From Pseudomonas sp. Irchel 3E13 (GTDB lineage Bacteria > Pseudomonadota > Gammaproteobacteria > Pseudomonadales > Pseudomonadaceae): DNA of 64,000 nt. The DNA is taken from NCBI RefSeq assembly GCF_900187455.1, contig NZ_FYDX01000007.1, positions 186,001 to 250,000 of the forward strand, in the 5' to 3' direction. The notes beneath the pieces were generated by a model that saw only the letters and a list, made by a program, of their open reading frames with translations, had not been told where the DNA came from and did not search any database. Below are positions 59,701 to 64,000 of this stretch, piece by piece (position 1 is the stretch's first letter; the number at the start of each line of letters is the position of its first letter). The translations under genes and the position numbers were made by a program.

Positions 59701-61225
59701 GCTGGCGGAAGTAGTCGTAGGTCGAACGCACGCGCTGCGACAGGATCGCCATCGGCGTGTCGTCGCCCATGGAACCCACGGCTTCCTGGCCCTGCTCGCC
59801 GAGCGGACGCAGCACTTGGTCACGTTCTTCGAAGGTGACCTGGAACATCTTCATGTATTGCTTGAGCTGGTCGGTGTCGTAGCTCGCCGCGCCTTGGTCG
59901 TCGCTCAGGTCGGCCTGAATGCGCAGGGCATTCTGGCGCAGCCAGCGCTTGTACGGATGGCGCGACTTGAGGCGGTTGTCGATGGCGTCGGTGTCGAGGA
60001 TCTGGCCGGTTTCGGTGTCCACGGCAAAGATCTGGCCCGGGCCGACACGGCCCTTGGCGATGACATCTTCAGGCTTGTAGTCCCACACGCCGATTTCCGA
60101 CGCCAGGGTGATGTAGCCGTTCTTGGTGGTGACCCAGCGCGCCGGCCGCAGGCCGTTGCGGTCGAGCAGGCAGACCGCGTGACGACCTTCGGTCATCACC
60201 ACGCCGGCAGGACCGTCCCACGGCTCCATGTGCATGGAGTTGTATTCGTAGAAGGCGCGCAGGTCGGCGTCCATGGTCTCGACGTTCTGCCACGCTGGCG
60301 GAATGATCATCCGCACGCCGCGGAACAGGTCGATACCACCGGTGACCATCAGTTCGAGCATGTTGTCCATCGAGGACGAGTCGGAACCCACGCGGTTGAC
60401 CAGCGGGCCCAGCTCTTCCAGATCCGGGATCAGTTCGTTCTCGAACTTGGTGCGACGGGCCTGGGCCCAGTTGCGGTTACCGGTGATGGTGTTGATCTCG
60501 CCGTTATGGGCGAGGAAGCGGAAGGGCTGCGCCAGCGGCCACTTCGGCAGGGTGTTGGTGGAGAAGCGCTGGTGGAACACGCAGATCGCGGTCTGCAGGC
60601 GCTCGTCACTGAGGTCCGGATAGAAGGCGGTGAGGTCCGCCGGCATCATCAGGCCTTTATAAATGATGGTCTTGTGCGAAAAGCTGCAGATGTAGTGGTC
60701 GGTGTCTTCGGCGTTGGCGACCGAAGAGCGGCGACGGGCACTGAACAGCTTGATGGCGAATTCCTGATCGCTCAGGCCTTCACCGCCGACGAACACCTGT
60801 TCGATCTGCGGCAAGCGCTCGAGGGCGAGGCGGCCGAGAACGCTGGTGTCGATCGGGACCTTGCGCCAGCCCACCAGTTGCAGGCCGGCAGCGAGGATCT
60901 CGCGGTTCATGTTTTCGCGCGCGGCTTCGGCTTTGGCGTCGTTCTGATTGAAGAACACCATGCCCACGGCGTACTGCTTGGGCAGCTCGTTGCCGAATTG
61001 CGCCTTGGCAACTGCGCGCAGGAACGCGTCGGGCTTCTGCATCAGCAGACCGCAACCGTCGCCGGTCTTGCCGTCGGCGTTGATCCCACCGCGGTGGGTC
61101 ATGCAGGTCAGGGCTTCAATAGCCGTTTGCAAAAGGTGGTGGCTGGGTTCGCCCGTCATATGGGCGATCAGGCCAAAACCACAGTTGTCCTTGAATTCTT
61201 CGGGATGGTACAGACCTGTTTTCAT
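56780..61225 (-). CDS. gltB: Glutamate synthase large subunit GltB
   Basis: A 1481-residue glutamate synthase that makes two glutamates from glutamine and 2-oxoglutarate. The N-terminal glutaminase Cys15 (in [11 protein letters not shown]) is expected to be exposed by removal of a 14-residue propeptide. An FMN-binding barrel, a 3Fe-4S cluster motif (Cys spacing in [15 protein letters not shown]) and the C-terminal beta-helix follow. The ATG at 61225 ([11 protein letters not shown]) was chosen over upstream in-frame codons on the conserved N-terminus. Confidence 0.97.
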   Translation of the reverse strand: MKTGLYHPEEFKDNCGFGLIAHMTGEPSHHLLQTAIEALTCMTHRGGINADGKTGDGCGLLMQKPDAFLRAVAKAQFGNELPKQYAVGMVFFNQNDAKAEAARENMNREILAAGLQLVGWRKVPIDTSVLGRLALERLPQIEQVFVGGEGLSDQEFAIKLFSARRRSSVANAEDTDHYICSFSHKTIIYKGLMMPADLTAFYPDLSDERLQTAICVFHQRFSTNTLPKWPLAQPFRFLAHNGEINTITGNRNWAQARRTKFENELIPDLEELGPLVNRVGSDSSSMDNMLELMVTGGIDLFRGVRMIIPPAWQNVETMDADLRAFYEYNSMHMEPWDGPAGVVMTEGRHAVCLLDRNGLRPARWVTTKNGYITLASEIGVWDYKPEDVIAKGRVGPGQIFAVDTETGQILDTDAIDNRLKSRHPYKRWLRQNALRIQADLSDDQGAASYDTDQLKQYMKMFQVTFEERDQVLRPLGEQGQEAVGSMGDDTPMAILSQRVRSTYDYFRQQFAQVTNPPIDPLREAIVMSLEICLGAERNIFQESPEHASRVILSSPVISPAKWRSLMNLDRPGFERHVIDLNYEESLGLEAAVRNIADQAEEAVRAGKTQLVLTDRHIAPGKLPAHASLAVGAVHHRLTEKGLRCDSNILVETATARDPHHFAVLLGFGASAVYPYLAYEVLADLIRTGEVLGDLDEVFKYYRKGISKGLLKILSKMGISTVGSYRGAQLFEAVGLSEEVVGLSFCGVASRLKGARFVDIENEQKLLAAEAWSPRKPIQQGGLLKFVHGGEYHAYNPDVVNTLQAAVQQGDYEKFKEYTALVDNRPVSMIRDLLKVKTADQALDLSEIEPLQAILQRFDSAGISLGALSPEAHEALAEAMNRLGARSNSGEGGEDPARYGTIRSSKIKQVATGRFGVTPEYLVNAEVLQIKVAQGAKPGEGGQLPGGKVNGLIAKLRYAVPGVTLISPPPHHDIYSIEDLSQLIFDLKQVNPQALVSVKLVAEAGVGTIAAGVAKAYADLITISGYDGGTGASPLTSIKYAGAPWELGLAETHQTLRGNDLRGKVRVQTDGGLKTGLDVIKAAILGAESFGFGTAPMIALGCKYLRICHLNNCATGVATQNDKLRKDHYIGTVDMVVNFFTYIAEETREWLARLGVRSLGELIGRTDLLEMLPGETEKQKHLDLSPLLGSPHVSADKPQFCGVDRNPPFDKGLLAEKMVQMALPAIRDLSGGEFDLDICNCDRSIGARISGEIARLHGNQGMAKAPITFRFKGTAGQSFGVWNAGGLNMHLEGDANDYVGKGMTGGKLTIVPPAGSPFATQDSAIIGNTCLYGATGGKLFAAGTAGERFAVRNSGAHTIVEGTGDHCCEYMTGGFVCVLGKTGYNFGSGMTGGFAYVLDMDNSFVDKLNHELVEIQRITGEAMEAYRSHLHRVLTEYVEETGSEWGRELWENLDDYVRRFWLVKPKAANLKNLLSSTRANPQ

Positions 61226-61589
61226 AGACACATTCTCACCAGGTTCGCCTCTCACAAAGGCAAATCTCTTTTTAATACAACCACTTACCATCCACGCCGA
61301 ACGAACGCCAGCTTTGCGGGGGCAATACGGGTGCCATTGTTGCACAGCGACAGGGACGCCCACAAATTTGCTGACGAATCAGCGAAAATCCATGTCGCAT
61401 TTTTGAATGTTTTTAAGCGAATGCCGTGGTAACGGCGATGCTCGAGTCTGAAGCGTTTCAGCCTGGACTGCAACACGAGCTTGTGGCCGGCAGTCTGGGA
61501 CAGAAAAGCCTGCCGCGTTCGACGCAGCAGGCTTGACTTGGGTTCAGGAGTCGCTCAGCAGGTGGCGGGGGTAGTGCCACCGAGCTATT
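61226..61589. promoter_or_regulatory. gltB upstream region
   Basis: A 364-bp gap between damX and gltB, which both read leftwards. It holds the damX terminator (61506-61534), and the rest should carry the gltB promoter. No gene or clear operator was seen. Confidence 0.55.
61503..61534 (-). terminator. Intrinsic terminator of damX
   Basis: Arms AAGCCTGC (61506-61513) and GCAGGCTT (61527-61534); on the minus strand a TTTTCTG tract follows. It sits about 55 bp after the damX stop and separates it from gltB. Confidence 0.85.
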
Positions 61590-63236
61590 TCAGCGGGTCG
61601 ACAGGTCTTGTTGGACGCTGGCGACAGTGCGAGGCCAAGGTTTACCAGCCTGGACCTTGGCTGGCAAGGCCTTGATTGCATTGAGGGCTGCATCGCGGCT
61701 GGAGAAGTTGCCGTAGGTCACGACGTAGAGCGGCTTGCCCTGAAGGTTTTTCTTGAAGTAGCGATAGTCGCCACCCTCGGCTTTCACGTAGGCCTGGGCG
61801 GTGGCTTCGGAGCTGGTGCCGAGGATCTGCACAACGTAGTTGCCCGGTGCTTGCGAGGCATACCAGCCACCACCGGCCGTGCCGGCAGGTGCCGCAGCCG
61901 GCTTGGCGGCGGGTTTTTCCGCAGGTTTTACGGCAGGAACGGCAGGCTTGGCAGTCGCCACTTCAGTCACGGGCTTGGGCGCAGGTGCAACCGGCTTGGC
62001 GGCTGCTGGAGCGACAGGCTGGTGAGCAGGCGCAACCGGCTGTGCGGAGGCGATGGTCTGAGACGGCTGGATCGGCTGCGCCGGGGTCGGCGCCGGGCCT
62101 GCTACCGCGCCCGCAGGCGGGGCGATGGTGGTCACCGTCGGCGGTTGCAGCGCGGTGTTGCCGGCAGGACCGGATTCTTCGCCCTCACTCATGCCGGCCG
62201 CTTCAGCCAGCGGGCCGCGCATTACCGGTTGCGACTGGCCTACCAGCGGCAGTGGCATTGGCTGCGACGAACCAGCGAACTCGATCGCCGGGCCGCCATT
62301 GTTCGACTGTGCATTGCTCGGCTGCCCCTGCCCCAGCGGCAGTTGCGCCTGCTCGGCGGGTGCGCCGGTCTTCGGCTGGTCGCCTTTCTTCGGCATCAGC
62401 ACGGCGGCGCCGACAGCGATCACTACTACGGCAGACAGCGCCAGCACATGTTTCTTCGGCATAGAGAACCCCACAGATGGTCGCTTCGCCGTCGAGCGGC
62501 TGGCGATCATGGCTTCGATCAAGGTATCGCGGGCGACCTGGTTGATGACCCCAGGCCAGCCGTCGGAGTTGTGGTGAATATCGACGACCTGCTCACTGGT
62601 GAACACCTCAATGCCACGCCCCGCACCTTCCAGACGTTGCTCCAGGTACTCCCGGGTCTCGTCTTCGGTGTAGGGTTGCAGCTCGATGACATGAAAACGC
62701 TCTTCCTCGATTTCCAGCGCTTCCAGGCCGGCGATCAGTGACGGCTCGCCGAACAGGAACACGTGGGGGCGACCTTCCGCGGTGCCCGCCGCCAGTTCCA
62801 GCAACGCTTGGAGTGCCGACTCGCCAAGTTGTTCCGCATCGTCGACCAGCAAATAGACTTCCTGGCCGGTCAGGCCCAGTTGCACCACCTGGGCGAGAAT
62901 CAGCGGCACTTCAGCCTTGGCCACACCCAGCGACTGCGCCACCTGGGCGAGAACGCCGGCCGCATCGCTGGCGCTGCGCGCGGATACCACCACGCTCTGC
63001 ACCGACTGCTTGTTGGTGCTGGCCACCAGGGCCTGACGCAGCAAGGTCTTGCCGGCGCCTTGCGGGCCGGTCACCACCAGCAGCAACTGGCTATAACGGG
63101 CGAGGTGGTGCAGTTGCCCCAGGACCGGCTTGCGCTGGGCAGGGAAGAATTTGAACCCGGGGACGCGAGCGGCGAAGGGATCGTGATTCAACTGATAGTG
63201 GCCGAGAAAGGCCTCGTCGGCATGCAAACTGGTCAT
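61590..63236 (-). CDS. damX: DamX-like AAA+ and SPOR-domain protein
   Basis: A 548-residue cell-envelope protein. An N-terminal ExeA-like AAA+ ATPase domain (about residues 10-250) has Walker A GPQGAGKT and Walker B YLLVDDAEQL. One membrane segment (about 265-285) follows, then a long Pro/Ala-rich periplasmic linker and a C-terminal SPOR domain (about 455-535, with GNYVVQILGTSSEATAQ). SPOR domains bind denuded septal peptidoglycan. It lies 16 bp after aroB, as in the aro-damX gene group of gamma-proteobacteria. Confidence 0.93.
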   Translation of the reverse strand: MTSLHADEAFLGHYQLNHDPFAARVPGFKFFPAQRKPVLGQLHHLARYSQLLLVVTGPQGAGKTLLRQALVASTNKQSVQSVVVSARSASDAAGVLAQVAQSLGVAKAEVPLILAQVVQLGLTGQEVYLLVDDAEQLGESALQALLELAAGTAEGRPHVFLFGEPSLIAGLEALEIEEERFHVIELQPYTEDETREYLEQRLEGAGRGIEVFTSEQVVDIHHNSDGWPGVINQVARDTLIEAMIASRSTAKRPSVGFSMPKKHVLALSAVVVIAVGAAVLMPKKGDQPKTGAPAEQAQLPLGQGQPSNAQSNNGGPAIEFAGSSQPMPLPLVGQSQPVMRGPLAEAAGMSEGEESGPAGNTALQPPTVTTIAPPAGAVAGPAPTPAQPIQPSQTIASAQPVAPAHQPVAPAAAKPVAPAPKPVTEVATAKPAVPAVKPAEKPAAKPAAAPAGTAGGGWYASQAPGNYVVQILGTSSEATAQAYVKAEGGDYRYFKKNLQGKPLYVVTYGNFSSRDAALNAIKALPAKVQAGKPWPRTVASVQQDLSTR

Positions 63237-63252
63237 CGGACTCTCATCAACC

Positions 63253-64000
63253 TCAAAGCTGGGCCACGATTGCGCGGTAATCCGCCGCCAGCGTGGCCTG
63301 AAGAATCTCTTGCGGATAGTCGTCGGTTACCACGGCCTCGCCCATGTGACGCAGCAAAACCAGACGCAGACGGCCATCGAGCACTTTTTTGTCCACCGAC
63401 ATGTGTTGCATGAACTGCGCCGGCGTCATTTCCTCCGGCGGTACCACCGGCAATCCGGCGCGCTGCAGCAGGCGAATGCCACGGTCGCGTTCCTGCTGAC
63501 TGATCCAGCCAAGGCGCATGGACATCTCCAAGGCCATGACAGTACCGGCTGCCACTGCTTCGCCATGCAGCCAGACACCATAGCCCATGTGCGTCTCGAT
63601 GGCGTGACCGAAGGTGTGGCCGAGGTTCAGCGTAGCGCGCACTCCGGTCTCACGCTCATCGGCACCGACCACGGCGGCCTTGGCGGCGCAGGAGCGGCGG
63701 ATGGCTTCGGTCAGGGCGACAGCGTCGACGTTGCGCAGGGCATCGACATGCTCTTCGAGCCAGCCGAGGAAAGGTTCGTCGCAAATCAGCCCGTACTTGA
63801 TCACCTCGGCCAGCCCCGCAGACAACTCGCGCGCCGGCAAGGTGCGCAGGCTGTCGGTATCGATCAGCACCGCGTTGGGCTGATAGAAGGCGCCGACCAT
63901 GTTCTTGCCCAGCGGGTGGTTGATGCCGGTCTTGCCGCCCACGGACGAGTCGACCTGGGACAGCAGCGTGGTCGGTACCTGGATGAAGTCCACGCCACGC
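63253..64000 (-). CDS. aroB: 3-dehydroquinate synthase AroB, 5' end missing
   Basis: The C-terminal two thirds of AroB, which cyclises DAHP to 3-dehydroquinate in the shikimate pathway. The frame is open to the window edge (…[18 protein letters not shown]), so the GTG at 63993 is internal. Conserved segments are [11 protein letters not shown], the metal ligand Glu in LAEVIKYG and the metal His in [10 protein letters not shown]. It is upstream of damX in the same operon. Confidence 0.95.
   Translation of the reverse strand, partial: RGVDFIQVPTTLLSQVDSSVGGKTGINHPLGKNMVGAFYQPNAVLIDTDSLRTLPARELSAGLAEVIKYGLICDEPFLGWLEEHVDALRNVDAVALTEAIRRSCAAKAAVVGADERETGVRATLNLGHTFGHAIETHMGYGVWLHGEAVAAGTVMALEMSMRLGWISQQERDRGIRLLQRAGLPVVPPEEMTPAQFMQHMSVDKKVLDGRLRLVLLRHMGEAVVTDDYPQEILQATLAADYRAIVAQL

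Overview
The window is high-GC DNA from a fluorescent pseudomonad (Pseudomonas fluorescens group in the broad sense). This rests on gene content and order (cdhR-caiX-cdhCAB, gbdR-sdaB-cbcXWV, betT/betIBA, and damX-gltBD-hemE) and on Pseudomonas-type REP palindromes built on a GAGCGAGCTTGCTCGCGA core. No rRNA, tRNA, CRISPR array, IS element or phage gene was seen. Comparisons with P. aeruginosa PAO1 below are from memory of its gene order, not from a search.

Region 1 (1-3566) is the 3' part of tssM (icmF), a membrane core gene of a type VI secretion system whose other genes lie upstream of the window. Region 2 (3568-23279) is a quaternary-amine locus. It holds carnitine catabolism (cdhR, caiX, cdhC, cdhA, cdhB), the glycine-betaine regulator gbdR, serine dehydratase sdaB, the choline/betaine/carnitine ABC importer cbcXWV, a Cache-GGDEF diguanylate cyclase, and the choline transporter betT divergent from betI-betB-betA. 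A perfect 20-bp palindrome in the betT/betI gap is the likely BetI operator. Together these genes import choline, betaine and carnitine, oxidise choline to betaine, convert carnitine towards betaine, and pass downstream serine to pyruvate. The betaine demethylation genes themselves are not in the window.

Region 3 (23487-31078) is core genome: a K+/H+ antiporter (nhaP2-like), the large mechanosensitive channel mscK, the AMPylase selO, and an orphan ParA ATPase.

Region 4 (31397-50292) is the main accessory feature. It is about 18.9 kb with 20 same-strand genes, mostly overlapping by 4-40 bp, and it encodes an aryl-polyene (APE) pigment pathway. The genes cover two ketosynthases plus a single-domain chain-length factor, two ACPs, a ketoreductase, two dehydratases (one fused to the starter-activating ligase), an aromatic ammonia-lyase, a thioesterase, a halogenase-like flavoprotein, a methyltransferase, a glycosyltransferase and two acyltransferases. 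Export and envelope genes are an MMPL exporter, a LolA-like carrier, a CPA2-type antiporter, lipoproteins and a small exported protein. The likely logic is aryl starter from an aromatic amino acid, iterative type II polyene synthesis, tailoring onto a lipid or sugar, then transfer to the outer membrane.

Region 5 (50299-64000) returns to ordinary chromosome: a divergent LysR/MFS pair, a YgiW-type periplasmic OB-fold protein, a secreted halovibrin-like protein, hemE, gltD, gltB, damX and the 3' part of aroB (cut by the window end).

The most interesting items are the tailoring and ammonia-lyase genes of the APE operon, the halovibrin-like exported protein, the diguanylate cyclase inside the choline locus, and a near-consensus sigma-54 site upstream of the antiporter gene.
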